In this document: positions 27,501 through 34,999 of the stretch, one piece after another
Layout: the number at the start of each line of letters is the position of its first letter
Position numbering within the stretch: position 1 is the first letter of the stretch
Assembly (NCBI RefSeq): GCF_900258515.1
Contig: NZ_LT984884.1
Span: forward strand, 1,313,168 to 1,377,167
Direction: 5' to 3'
From: Lentibacillus sp. Marseille-P4043
Lineage (GTDB): Bacteria > Bacillota > Bacilli > Bacillales > Amphibacillaceae
DNA: 64,000 nucleotides
Position numbers and translations under genes: made by a program
The notes under the pieces: generated by a model
Database searches by the model: none
What the model saw: only the letters and a program-made list of their open reading frames with translations
What the model was told of the DNA's origin: nothing

Positions 27501-27598
27501 CCAGTATCTTTACACTGTTATTGATACCAGTTGTTTATACATTGTTCGATGATTTGACTGCGAAGATAACGAGAAGGAATAAGAAGAAGAAGGCATAA
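24530..27598 (+). CDS. RND-family efflux transporter, second pump
   Basis: A 1022-aa RND/HAE1 pump with the usual 12-helix plan. The conserved helix-4 Asp motif is GIGMMVDSSIVILENIY, and the C-terminal half contains AGIVVNNSIVLVDYIN and GPSRLRPILMTTLTT. A Gly-rich patch near residue 600 (GGGGFGATGGGG) is a local low-complexity insert. Unlike the pump at 17264 it has its own adaptor, with which it overlaps by 4 bases, and starts with GTG. Substrate unknown; a drug or lipid-like compound is likely from the family. Confidence 0.93.
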   Translation: MKLVNTSVKRPVGVIMIVLAILALGLVSMRSLVIDLFPKIDLPIAVVATTYEDAAPQEVENLISRPIESSVSSVEGIETVQTQSQSGSSLVMMMFKNGTDLDQALLDVREKIDQTKGFLPESAGDPSVLRFSPDQLPVMWVGLTGEDPATLTKVADDQLVPFFERQGGVASVTVEGGKEREIQLILDQAKLQQYGVTAQTLTQALNSSNQSASAGSVEKGDKDLQIRVTGEFDSIDAIKQTIVQTESGATIHVEDVAEVKDTYKESSSTTLVNGEPSIVLSVMKKTDGNTVEVSDNVKAGMDEIKGELPDDVNLDVIIDTSEFITLSINSVVKNIIIGGIISIFVLLLFLKSVRATLVIGLSIPIAIISTFTLMYFTGETLNVLTLGGLALGIGMMVDSSIVILENIYSYRQRGYSLFESATKGASELAPAVIASTTTTLVVFLPIVFVEGIASDLFTPLALAVSFSLIASLVVAVTLVPMLSSKLLSKAMENHGRRYWFDRFMDRVNNGYRNVLKWVLKHRKTTVFGTIVAIVASLALIPFIGAEFIPSSDQGQVGIEVEAPAGSSLDHTNDIVEQVNEKLSNYEDVIETNYVSVGGGGFGATGGGGNSASYTMQLIPSSDREKSTKEIVQEINDDVQNISGAEIAVSAMDSGMSMGDPVSIQLSGPEHEVLRELGDQVVAQISQVDGVYNPESSATAGVPQQTITINDEKAAMYGLTQQQITGQIQLQFTGQVATKYREEGHEIDVTLLYPEDERSKISDLQNMNIQSPDGTTIPLEDVAEFKEIQGPVTLTRENQQPQMNVTSEIVDRDLASITTDIEATLDDMNFPEGYSYNIGGQAEDMAKSFSDLAVALVFSIFLVYAVMAVQFENFLFPLIIMFSMPATVIGVMLGLFVTGLPLSIPAFIGVIMLAGIVVNNSIVLVDYINILRRKGIDRYEAILQAGPSRLRPILMTTLTTILGMVPLALALGEGAETQQPLAITIIFGLGVSSIFTLLLIPVVYTLFDDLTAKITRRNKKKKA

Positions 27599-27630
27599 GT
27601 GCTTTTTGGGACAACAAAAATACACGAATT

Positions 27631-27668
27631 AAGGGTGCTAATCATTTTATGATTGGTACCCTTTTTTT
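27631..27668 (+). terminator. Terminator after the second RND pump
   Basis: AAGGGT...AATCAT pairs with ATGATT...ACCCTT, followed by a T-run. Confidence 0.88.
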
Positions 27669-27894
27669 ATAAAGTGTTATCTATTTGCTGGGGTCTTGAA
27701 TTGAAAAATATTCAAACTATTCGTGGTGTTTATGATAAACTGAATATAGATTGTTTGGAGATTTGCTATTGCGATTTCAATGTTGGTTTTTATATACTTC
27801 TTATTTGATAAAATGGCGCGACTGTTGAAGGAGTGTAAAGCATTTTATTTCTTGTGTTCACGTTTAATGTTTAAATCAAGGAGGAGGTAAATGA

Positions 27895-28635
27895 TTGAAG
27901 CAAAACATTTATGATAATCAGATTTTCTTTAAAGAATATGCTTCTTTACGTGATAGCGGAGTAACTTATAATGACTTTGTTGAGCAACCAACAATAAAAT
28001 CAGTAATAACAACTCTCAAAGGGAAGTCAATATTAGATTTAGGTTGTGGAACAGGTCAATTTGCAAGGTATTGTATCGATCACGGTGCATTGAAAGTCTT
28101 AGGTGTAGATATCTCAAGGAATATGATTGAGCTGGCTAAAAAGGAAAACAACCATCAGAGAATAGATTATATTTGTTTGCCAATGGAAGACCTGGAATTA
28201 CCAAATCAGAAATTCGATATAATTATAAGCTCCTTGGCTGTACATTACATAGAAAATTACTCAAACTTAATTGAAAAAATTAGTGGATTATTAAAAAGTA
28301 ACGGGGAGTTTATCTTTTCAACCGAACACCCAATTGTAACAGCACGAAAAGAAATGAATAATTGGGTCAAGGATAATGAGGGGAATAAATTACATTGGGC
28401 ATTCGATAATTATCAGGAAGAAGGAAAAAGGGAGCAACATTGGTATATTGACGGTGTGATTAAATACCATAGAACGATTTCAACGTTAATCAATACACTT
28501 ATAGATAAAGGACTTGTATTGGAACAGATTATGGAACCACAATCTGTTCCTGTTGGATTGAGACAAATGCCTAAATTAATAAATGAAGAGCGGCGACCAT
28601 CTTTCATCGTTATTAAGTCGAGAAAAGGGAGTTAA
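27895..28635 (+). CDS. SAM-dependent class I methyltransferase
   Basis: A 246-aa class I methyltransferase with motif I ILDLGCGTGQFARYC near residue 47, motif II VLGVDISRNMIELAKK, and the post-I segment FDIIISSLAVHYI. The small-molecule (UbiE/COQ5-like) type fold is likely, but the substrate is unknown. It starts with TTG; gaggagg lies upstream. An out-of-frame ATG at 27891 opens a 7-codon ORF (MIEAKHL) that overlaps the start and could affect initiation. It is a single gene with the only other features nearby being small ORFs. Confidence 0.85.
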   Translation: MKQNIYDNQIFFKEYASLRDSGVTYNDFVEQPTIKSVITTLKGKSILDLGCGTGQFARYCIDHGALKVLGVDISRNMIELAKKENNHQRIDYICLPMEDLELPNQKFDIIISSLAVHYIENYSNLIEKISGLLKSNGEFIFSTEHPIVTARKEMNNWVKDNEGNKLHWAFDNYQEEGKREQHWYIDGVIKYHRTISTLINTLIDKGLVLEQIMEPQSVPVGLRQMPKLINEERRPSFIVIKSRKGS

Positions 28636-28802
28636 TTTTGTAATCGATTATAGTAATTTAATGCTACGAAAGTTGAGAACTTCATTGTAAGAAGCTTAAC
28701 CGAGAATTATATGTTCTACATATTAGTCGAGAAAACCCTCAACATCAGCAGGAAACTTGAATAAGTTTAGTAAGAAGTATTGCAAAAACGGAGGTGGAAG
28801 GT

Positions 28803-28985
28803 TTGAGTCTTTGGTTTTATGTTACGATTATTGTAGGCTTTTCACTTATATATTATGGGTATGACAAGAAGAAAAGCTATGAATTTAAAATAGCAGAAAT
28901 AGAGTTGGAACAAAAAAGGTTAGATTTAGAAATGAAAAAAATCGAATGTGGTGTAACTGAGGAAAGGCAGGATGAAAGTGACTAG
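28803..28985 (+). CDS. Small membrane-anchored protein
   Basis: A 60-aa protein with one N-terminal membrane helix (WFYVTIIVGFSLIYYG) and a charged helical tail rich in Glu and Lys (about 35 residues, probable coiled coil). It starts with TTG at 28803, with ggaggtgg 6 bases upstream; an in-frame GTG at 28794 overlaps the ribosome site. I do not recognise a characterised family; similar small proteins occur in Bacillaceae. Confidence 0.6.
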   Translation: MSLWFYVTIIVGFSLIYYGYDKKKSYEFKIAEIELEQKRLDLEMKKIECGVTEERQDESD

Positions 28986-29147
28986 CACGAATTTAACTTG
29001 GGAGATAATCTAATTTTTGCCACTCCCTACATGAAGGGTGCCACTTTTGTACGTGTGTATTCTGGCTACCAGGGGCTTTCATTTAATAAAACTGTCATCA
29101 AAGAGCACGGGTTAACAGGAATGACCAAACCGATGTTGGTAGACTGA
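28986..29147 (+). pseudogene. Possible gene fragment
   Basis: The reading frame of the preceding gene continues past its stop for 53 codons to a TGA at 29145. The translation (for example NLIFATPYMKGATFVRVYSG) has protein-like composition but no ribosome site or convincing start; an internal ATG lies at 29031. It may be the tail of a decayed gene. I do not recognise it. Confidence 0.25.
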
Positions 29148-29170
29148 GTGTTGAAAAGGGAGGGTTTCAT

Positions 29171-30031
29171 ATGGAGGGACTTCAAAGAATGCAGGAAGCT
29201 ATCAAATACATGGAAAGTAATTTAGACAACGATCTTTTTATCGATGATATTGCTGCAATCGCTTGTATGTCTAAATTTCACTTTCAACGGATGTTCAACA
29301 TGCTAACAGGCTACACCGTGAGCGAATATATCCGAAATCGCCGCATTACGGTAGCTGCACAGGAACTGGTTCATTCAAATTCCAAGGTGATTGATGTTGC
29401 AATGAAGTATGGATATGAGAGTCCGGAATCTTTTGCAAAGGCATTCCGGAAAATTCATGGGATCAGCCCATCGACCGCTAAGAAAAATAGTCAATCATTG
29501 AAGGCCTATCCAAAACTCTCTTTTCAAATTCAGTTAAAGGGTGATGTTGAAATGGATTACAAGATTGTGGAAAAGGAAGCTTTTATTGTCGTAGGAAAAA
29601 GTATTCGCACAACTACTGTTGGAGGCGAGAACAACCGAAAGATAGCTGCTTTCTGGGATGAATCAAATCAAAATGGATTCGTAGGGGAGCTTGCAAAAAA
29701 TTGTGGCTCGCTTGGATTAATCGGAATTTGCATGGATTTTGACAAACAACAAGAAAATATAACCTACCTAATTGGTGCGGAAAAAAATGGCGAACAAATC
29801 CCATTTGATTGGGAGCAGAGACATATTTCGTCAGCAACCTGGGCCGTTTTTCCTGTTCACGGAGCAATGCCAGATGCAATGCCAAGGGTGTGGGAGAGAA
29901 TATTCGCTGAATGGTTTCCAGCAACTGGCTACGAGCATGCCGATGGACCAGAGATGGAGATATACCCTAGTGATGCTGACCCGTCTTCAGAAGATTATTA
30001 TAGTGAGATATGGATACCGTTGAAAAAATAG
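29171..30031 (+). CDS. AraC-family regulator with GyrI-like effector domain
   Basis: A 286-aa regulator. Residues 1-105 are a two-HTH AraC DNA-binding domain (LFIDDIAAIACMSKFHFQRM for the first, VIDVAMKYGYESPESFAKAF for the second). Residues 120-286 are a GyrI-like/SOUL-type small-molecule-binding domain (VEKEAFIVVGKSIRTT, WERIFAEWFPATGYEHADGP and a final YYSEIWIPL). This is the Rob/BltR-like layout of multidrug-sensing activators. agggagg precedes the ATG. Its target is not evident; the RND genes upstream are possible but about 1.5 kb away on the same strand. Confidence 0.9.
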   Translation: MEGLQRMQEAIKYMESNLDNDLFIDDIAAIACMSKFHFQRMFNMLTGYTVSEYIRNRRITVAAQELVHSNSKVIDVAMKYGYESPESFAKAFRKIHGISPSTAKKNSQSLKAYPKLSFQIQLKGDVEMDYKIVEKEAFIVVGKSIRTTTVGGENNRKIAAFWDESNQNGFVGELAKNCGSLGLIGICMDFDKQQENITYLIGAEKNGEQIPFDWEQRHISSATWAVFPVHGAMPDAMPRVWERIFAEWFPATGYEHADGPEMEIYPSDADPSSEDYYSEIWIPLKK

Positions 30032-30220
30032 TGAGAGAAAGTGCGGGGACGGGGACAATCTTTGTTCTTGTCCTTGCTGGTTTTATTTAGCTGCTGATGA
30101 AATTTTATACAGCGCAAAATAAGAAGTTAAAAAGTTGTTATTCAGTAAACGAAGCGCATAACTAACGTCTAATGGAGCTTTAAATAGTGCTAGAGTGCTT
30201 GTGAAGGGAGGCTAGTCATT

Positions 30221-30394
30221 TTGAAGATAAGAACATTTTTGATCGTGATTATTGTGTTAATGCAATTTTCAACACTTGTAAATGTTACAGTATTTGATGG
30301 AGGGTGGAACGGGATTATTTTGGCCTTTCATACAATATTATTTATTATGGCTCTGGGTATTAATGCCCAATTTAGTAAAACGGGTCGGGGTTAA
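30221..30394 (+). CDS. Small two-helix membrane protein
   Basis: A 57-aa ORF starting with TTG, with aagggagg 10 bases upstream. It has two hydrophobic segments (IRTFLIVIIVLMQFSTLVNV and IILAFHTILFIMALGI) separated by a DGGWNG turn, and a short basic tail. Composition and ribosome site make it a likely real gene. No family recognised. Confidence 0.55.
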   Translation: MKIRTFLIVIIVLMQFSTLVNVTVFDGGWNGIILAFHTILFIMALGINAQFSKTGRG

Positions 30395-30448
30395 AGCAGT
30401 TTAAATAACCTAGTTGAGTGACTACATCGGAAGTATTTGGAGGATGTT

Positions 30449-30535
30449 ATGATACTAAATATGTTAATTCCAATAATTATACTGGCTCTACTTGCTGGTG
30501 GGGTTTTTTTATTGATTAAGTTATTTAAAAAATAG
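30449..30535 (+). CDS. Very small single-helix membrane peptide
   Basis: A 28-aa ORF (MILNMLIPIIILALLAGG, then FLLIKLFKK) with ttggagg 6 bases before its ATG. It is a single hydrophobic helix with a basic end, a shape typical of small regulatory or toxin-like membrane peptides. It lies between two other small genes on the same strand. Function unknown. Confidence 0.45.
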   Translation: MILNMLIPIIILALLAGGVFLLIKLFKK

Positions 30536-30593
30536 AATTGGAAGGATCCAGATCACAATGTTAAGGATTTAATATACTTAGGAGGGGAACGTT

Positions 30594-30890
30594 TTGGAAT
30601 TTGATTTAATTTGGTTAGCTTTAGGAATTGCTGCGGCAGGATATTTTATTGGAGAGGGGCTGAAAAATTTTAAGAACCCTACTGCTAAAAGCCTTATTGA
30701 TTCATTAGACGAAGATGATGAACACGAATTAATCAAAGAAAATGATGTACATCTTTTTATGGGGATATCGAAGGAAGACGCAAAAACATTAATTCAAGAT
30801 CATCCAGATATACCGCATATTGTAATAAATGATAAAGTTTATTACCCAAAGGAAAAATTGCGCAAATGGATGTTAAATTTAGGGGAGTGA
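30594..30890 (+). CDS. Hypothetical protein with N-terminal membrane helix
   Basis: A 98-aa protein starting with TTG after taggagggg. Residues 4-20 form a membrane helix ending in Gly-rich YFIGEG. The soluble part (MGISKEDAKTLIQDHPDIPH and VYYPKEKLRKWMLNLG) resembles a short winged or excisionase-like helix-turn-helix, but I cannot assign a family. It is the last + strand gene before the repeat-rich exporter region. Confidence 0.6.
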   Translation: MEFDLIWLALGIAAAGYFIGEGLKNFKNPTAKSLIDSLDEDDEHELIKENDVHLFMGISKEDAKTLIQDHPDIPHIVINDKVYYPKEKLRKWMLNLGE

Positions 30891-30963
30891 ATCGAGGTGA
30901 TATTCATTCAAAAAGATAAGAGAGAGCAAGGGCGTTGGCGCAGTGACCACGCCTGAAATCATC

Positions 30964-31419
30964 TCATTTAAATGCATCACTTCGCTTTTTCCACATGAGC
31001 TTCCGGACCGTCTGATTCACAACCTCCGAAAACATTAATCCAATCGCAATGCCCCCAGACAGCAGCATTACTTTTGCTGAAAGTTGAACCGCTGTAAAAT
31101 AATCATTTTCCACAAAATTGCGCATGGCATCATAGGCACTACCACCCGGAACAAGCGGGATAATCCCAGATACAATAAAAATAATAATCGGCGTTTTGTA
31201 CAACTTGGCACAAATTTGGCTCAACGCCCCAACCAACATAGCCGCAAAAACGGTCGCAGGAACAACATCCAACCCCTGCTGCACTAGGATAAAATAAAGA
31301 ATCCAGCCTAACATGCCAACCAAGCCACATTGAATCAACGACTTCCTTGGTGCATTAAAGAGGATCCCAAAACCAGCAGCGGCTATAAAACTAGTTAACA
31401 AATGTGCAATGATTGTCAT
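30964..31419 (-). CDS. Threonine/serine exporter family, small subunit (ThrE_2)
   Basis: A 151-aa membrane protein with four to five helices, matching the small (DUF3815/YjjB-like) half of split ThrE transporters: VPATVFAAMLVGALSQICAK in the centre and SGIIPLVPGGSAYDAM with the typical PLVPG motif. It works with the larger YjjP-like half to export small amino acids or dicarboxylates. The start at 31419 has aaggag 11 bases upstream; the frame extends into array 6 but that part is artefactual. The partner gene is 450 bases upstream, on the same strand, separated by the array. Confidence 0.87.
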   Translation of the reverse strand: MTIIAHLLTSFIAAAGFGILFNAPRKSLIQCGLVGMLGWILYFILVQQGLDVVPATVFAAMLVGALSQICAKLYKTPIIIFIVSGIIPLVPGGSAYDAMRNFVENDYFTAVQLSAKVMLLSGGIAIGLMFSEVVNQTVRKLMWKKRSDAFK

Positions 31420-31470
31420 TCTAAGTACTCCTTTTTTGAAAAGTGTGGTGCAGATTGCTTTGGGAGTGGG

Positions 31471-31853
31471 AGTATTGGCGCGAGAAGGGTATCGACTTGA
31501 GCGCGGCAACATCGACCCCAAGGAGAAAACATCAACCCGAAAGCGAGAACATCGGCCCGAGGGCGAGAACATCAAACCGAGAGCGAGAACATCAACCCGA
31601 GAGCGAGAACATCAACCCGAGGGCGGGAACATCAACCCGAGAGCGAGAACATCAACCCGAGAGCAGAAACATCGACCCGAGGGCGGGAACATCGACCCGA
31701 GAGCCAGAACATCGACCTGAATGCAGAAACATCAACCCCAAGGAGAAAACATCGACCCGAAAGCGAGAACATCGACCTGAGAGCAGCAACATCAACCCGA
31801 AAGCGAGAACATCGACCCGAGAGCAGAATTATCGGCGCCGAAGCCAGAAACAT
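31471..31853 (+). repeat. 20-bp GC-rich tandem array, locus 6
   Basis: About 19 units with AACCC or GACCC words and GAGAGCGAG-like tails, beginning GGGAGTATTGGCGCGAG. It lies inside what should be a two-gene operon, between the large and small subunits of the ThrE-type exporter. Relative to these minus-strand genes the array is antisense. Confidence 0.93.
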
Positions 31854-31871
31854 CATCGCGATCCACTCCAT

Positions 31872-32615
31872 TTATAAAAATCCAAACACGACCGCTACCC
31901 CTGCGCCAATTGCAAAGGCAGTCAATACAGCTTCAACGCCTTTCGATACGCCAGCGACTAGGTGTCCGGCCATTAAATCGCGCACTGCATTGGTAATGTG
32001 CAACCCCGGCACAAGTGGCATCACAGCACCAATGATAATTTTATCTAACCCCACGCCTAAGCCACTATAAACAAATCCAACTGCCATCGCTCCGATCAGT
32101 AACGAGGCAAAAAATTCAGCAATAAAACGAATTTCAACTAACCGGTCAATTCCCAACATCGCAGCAAATCCAACCCCGCCAACAACGACCGAGGGGAAAT
32201 AATCAGGCCAAACCCCGCCAAACATGATCGTAAAACTGCCACTGACAAGGGCGGCAGCTATAATCTGTATCCAGCCAGGGAATGTTAGCTTAGCTTTATC
32301 AATTCTATCAAGCAAGGCTGGCGCACTGGAAAGTTTCACTTCACCCGCAGTGATTTTCCTGGATAAATTATTCACTTCTGCAATTTTGTGTAAATCGGTC
32401 GAACGATTGGAAATCCGAATAAAATTGGTTGACTCAGCAAAGTCGATAGCAAAATTGATTCCGGTCGGTGTTGCATAACTCTGCGCATTTTCCAGTCCAA
32501 ACGCCGAGGCAATCCGATTCATGGTATCTTCCACGCGATAGGTTTCCGCACCACTCTCCAGCATAATTTTCCCCGCCAGCATGCAAACCTTTGTTATCAA
32601 ACCAGGATCATTCAC
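31872..32615 (-). CDS. Threonine/serine exporter family, large subunit (ThrE/YjjP-like)
   Basis: A 247-aa protein of the DUF1212/YjjP family. The cytoplasmic N-terminal half (MLESGAETYRVEDTMNRIAS, PTGINFAI) precedes five membrane helices with the characteristic VMPLVPGLHITNAVRDLM. It is the partner of the small subunit at 30964-31419. The GTG at 32615 is preferred because gaggtg lies 8 bases before it; the longest frame begins with a TTG at 32633. Arrays 6 and 7 flank it on both sides. Confidence 0.88.
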   Translation of the reverse strand: MNDPGLITKVCMLAGKIMLESGAETYRVEDTMNRIASAFGLENAQSYATPTGINFAIDFAESTNFIRISNRSTDLHKIAEVNNLSRKITAGEVKLSSAPALLDRIDKAKLTFPGWIQIIAAALVSGSFTIMFGGVWPDYFPSVVVGGVGFAAMLGIDRLVEIRFIAEFFASLLIGAMAVGFVYSGLGVGLDKIIIGAVMPLVPGLHITNAVRDLMAGHLVAGVSKGVEAVLTAFAIGAGVAVVFGFL

Positions 32616-32776
32616 GTTAACAACACCTCGCAAACTAAAATCTCGCGCTAATCCATGCCAATATTATAATGTGTAATGAGCTAGAATGGAAGGACGACAG
32701 GCTGGAAAGTTGCCGATTCCCTTCCCTTTTGCGAATATCTGCCGGGGGCTGGCTGTAGAGAATTAGGAAACGAGGG

Positions 32777-32965
32777 AGTATCGGCGCCAGGGAGAAAACA
32801 TCGTCCCGAGAGAAGAAACATCGGCGCCAGGGAGAAAACGTCGACCCGAGAGAAGAAACATCGGCGCCAGGGAGAAAACATCGACCCGAGCGCGGAAACA
32901 TCAACTCGAGAGGAGAAACATCAACCCGAATCGCGAGAACATCAACCCGCGCCCGAGAAACAAAC
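32777..32965 (+). repeat. 20-bp GC-rich tandem array, locus 7
   Basis: About 9 units. A 40-bp pair (TATCGGCGCCAGGGAGAAAA or CATCGGCGCCAGGGAGAAAA plus a CATCGACCCGAGAG-like unit) is repeated three times. The first bases, GGGAGTATCGGCGC, resemble the start of array 6. The array ends 3 bases before the stop codon of the chbG-like gene. Confidence 0.9.
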
Positions 32966-32967
32966 AT

Positions 32968-33669
32968 CTATAATAAATCAACCCAACTTGGTGTGGCCAA
33001 CTTGCACAATAGCCCGAGCTCTTCTTTTCGTTTATCCAAATAAGAGCTAACTTGAAGCAATTCATCATCGATATATGCTGGGTGGGTCATCACTTCTACA
33101 GTGTTCACATTTAACGTACGCAATTCTTCAAATACATTTTCATTAACACCGTCACCATAAAAATCGACCCAGAGTGTGTCGGTTAAAAGAATGTCGTGAT
33201 GGTCTGCGAGTGACTCGACATACCGGACAGGCACATCGTATTCTGCTGCCAGTTTAATGATGACTTTTTTCAGTGGTTCCCATCCATGTACATGATGATG
33301 GCTGTCAAGATGATGAAGCGGCAATCCTGTTTTTAAAAATGCATTAATTTGTGTGCGCCATTCTTGTTCCACCTGATCCACATTAGGATATGGCATGTCA
33401 CGAAATGTATTTTTATATATAAATGTGCCATCGCTGGTTACTAGATTTGGCACGTCGTTACGAAGCGGTTTTCCCCACGTTAATACAAGATGGACACCGA
33501 CCTTTAATGACGGGTGCTGCTTGGCTTGTGTGACAGCATAATCTACTGCATACCCATTCATCATGATTGTCGTAGCTCCAACAACGCCATTGATATGTGC
33601 TTTGATAATTCCATCTGTTACGCCTTTGGTTAAACCGAAGTCATCAGCGTTAAATAAAACCTTCATCAT
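32968..33669 (-). CDS. chbG: ChbG/YdjC-type carbohydrate deacetylase
   Basis: A 233-aa YdjC-family deacetylase. Metal-binding motifs are present: NADDFGLT at the N-terminus (Asp-Asp pair), HLDSHHHVHG near residue 120 and a late MTHPAYID His. In Escherichia coli ChbG removes acetyl groups from chitobiose-6-phosphate so that the GH4 hydrolase can act. Its ATG overlaps the stop of the GntR gene (ATGA), so the two are co-translated. With the divergent PTS/GH4 operon this suggests use of N-acetylated beta-disaccharides. Confidence 0.9.
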   Translation of the reverse strand: MMKVLFNADDFGLTKGVTDGIIKAHINGVVGATTIMMNGYAVDYAVTQAKQHPSLKVGVHLVLTWGKPLRNDVPNLVTSDGTFIYKNTFRDMPYPNVDQVEQEWRTQINAFLKTGLPLHHLDSHHHVHGWEPLKKVIIKLAAEYDVPVRYVESLADHHDILLTDTLWVDFYGDGVNENVFEELRTLNVNTVEVMTHPAYIDDELLQVSSYLDKRKEELGLLCKLATPSWVDLL

Positions 33670-34397
33670 TTTCCCTCCATTGGATAATCCCGTTCAATTA
33701 CAAAATTTGTTTTATCTCCGCGGAAATACGAGCGTGAGTATTCTATTTTTTGGCCCTTTTCATCTTCCGCAATTGTTTCAATGTAAAAGCATGGCAATCC
33801 TAGTTCACAATCTAGATGGTAACAGGATCGCTCATCGGCAAGGGTAATTTCTACATGTTCCGTTGTTTTGGCAATGTGAACGTTAAATTCCTTCTTCAGG
33901 GCTGCATATAACGATGTTTCCGCATGTGTTTGCGTTATTCCTGGTGCGACATTCCATGGGATATAGGCAATTTCGTATTGCGTCGGTTCATCATTTGCTT
34001 TTCGAACTCTTTCAATACGTTGAATTGGGTCGTTAAGTGAGACATCTAATGATTGCTGGATCAGTTCGGATGCCGGTACAACGGTAATACTGATTAATGT
34101 TATTTCGGCTTTTTTTCCTTGGACTTCGATTTGATCACTATATCTTTTTACCGTTTGGGAAAGCGACTGATTCACTTTCTGTTCAGCGACATATGTTCCT
34201 CTTCCTTGTATACGGACAAGGTATCCTTCTAATGTAAGTTGATTTAATGCTGTTCTAACAGTCGTTCTGCTGACATTAAAATCTTTGCATAAATCAAGTT
34301 CTGTCGGGATTTGTTCTCCCTTTTTATAGTGATTGGATTTAATTCGTGTAAGGATCTCATCTTTAATAAAGGCATGTAGGGATTTATTTTTTTCCAT
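33666..34397 (-). CDS. GntR-family regulator with UTRA domain
   Basis: A 243-aa HutC-type GntR repressor: winged helix at residues 1-70 (FNVSRTTVRTALNQLTLEGY, then RIQGRGTYV) followed by a UTRA ligand domain ending in YSRSYFRGDKTNFVIERDYP. Such proteins sense phosphorylated sugars. It is the first gene of a two-gene unit with chbG and divergent from the GH4/PTS operon, which it probably controls. The ATG at 34397 has aaaggag 6 bases upstream; the frame could extend to 34424 but that enters a repeat. Confidence 0.9.
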   Translation of the reverse strand: MEKNKSLHAFIKDEILTRIKSNHYKKGEQIPTELDLCKDFNVSRTTVRTALNQLTLEGYLVRIQGRGTYVAEQKVNQSLSQTVKRYSDQIEVQGKKAEITLISITVVPASELIQQSLDVSLNDPIQRIERVRKANDEPTQYEIAYIPWNVAPGITQTHAETSLYAALKKEFNVHIAKTTEHVEITLADERSCYHLDCELGLPCFYIETIAEDEKGQKIEYSRSYFRGDKTNFVIERDYPMEGK

Positions 34398-34410
34398 GGT
34401 AGACTCCTTT

Positions 34411-34772
34411 AAGTGCGTGTTCAAAAAGTTGCCAAATTAGAAGCAAGGTCGACTAAGTTCGTCACGTCCTGTGACAACGTCGACACTAGCACGTCCTGTG
34501 CGTCGAAGGTCGAGGCGGTGTAGCTTTGAGCCCCGGAGTGTACATAAATAAATAGGTACATGAGGAGCGGACTTGCACAGGACGTGCTGGCTTCTGCGTT
34601 GCCCACAGGACGTGGGCGGTTTTAGCAGAAGTTCTTCTACCCCAACGAAGAGATTCGCCGCTTATTATTTGGTGACATTTTGAACAACCTCTTTAAAAGG
34701 ATGTTCAAAATGTCTGGTAAAAATGACACATTGTTAGCGGCCCTTTTTATCCTCCTTTTGAACACGCACTTT
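34411..34772. repeat. MITE-like repeat R2, long copy
   Basis: Perfect terminal inverted repeats of 16 bases: AAGTGCGTGTTCAAAA at 34411 and TTTTGAACACGCACTT ending at 34771. Inside are GC-rich motifs (CACGTCCTGTG and CACAGGACGTG in inverted copies) and a TTTTGAACAACCTCTTT block. No gene is credible. Its left end touches the ribosome site of the gntR gene, so the promoter of gntR-chbG must lie inside or beyond the element. A short copy is at 58459-58521. Confidence 0.8.
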
Positions 34773-34853
34773 AATACAATTATAAATAAAGTGTACAAGA
34801 TAATACATATAATGACAATATATAATAAATGTTACTACAATTTGTAACAAATG

Positions 34854-34863
34854 TATGTACATA
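34854..34863. promoter_or_regulatory. Candidate GntR operator before the GH4/PTS operon
   Basis: TATGTACATA is a perfect palindrome 137 bases before the GH4 start codon, in an AT-rich stretch (34773-34999) where the operon promoter must lie. A second TGTACA is near 34791. GntR/HutC operators are often short palindromes of this kind, but the match is not specific. Confidence 0.25.
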
Positions 34864-34999
34864 TAATTAATTGTATGATACATTTATTGATAACATGATG
34901 CATATACATGATTTAGTAAGATTGGGTGATCACCAGTTTTCATTCGTGTTAATTTTTAAAGCGGTTTCAAAAAATCAACAGGATAAGGAGTTTACACAT

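Noticed and set aside
24530..27598. Large reverse-strand ORFs inside the RND pump and other long genes
   Set aside because: They are shadows of the real coding strand and lack initiation signals.
34421..34606. 61-codon minus-strand ORF
   Set aside because: It lies fully within the R2 MITE and has no start signal.
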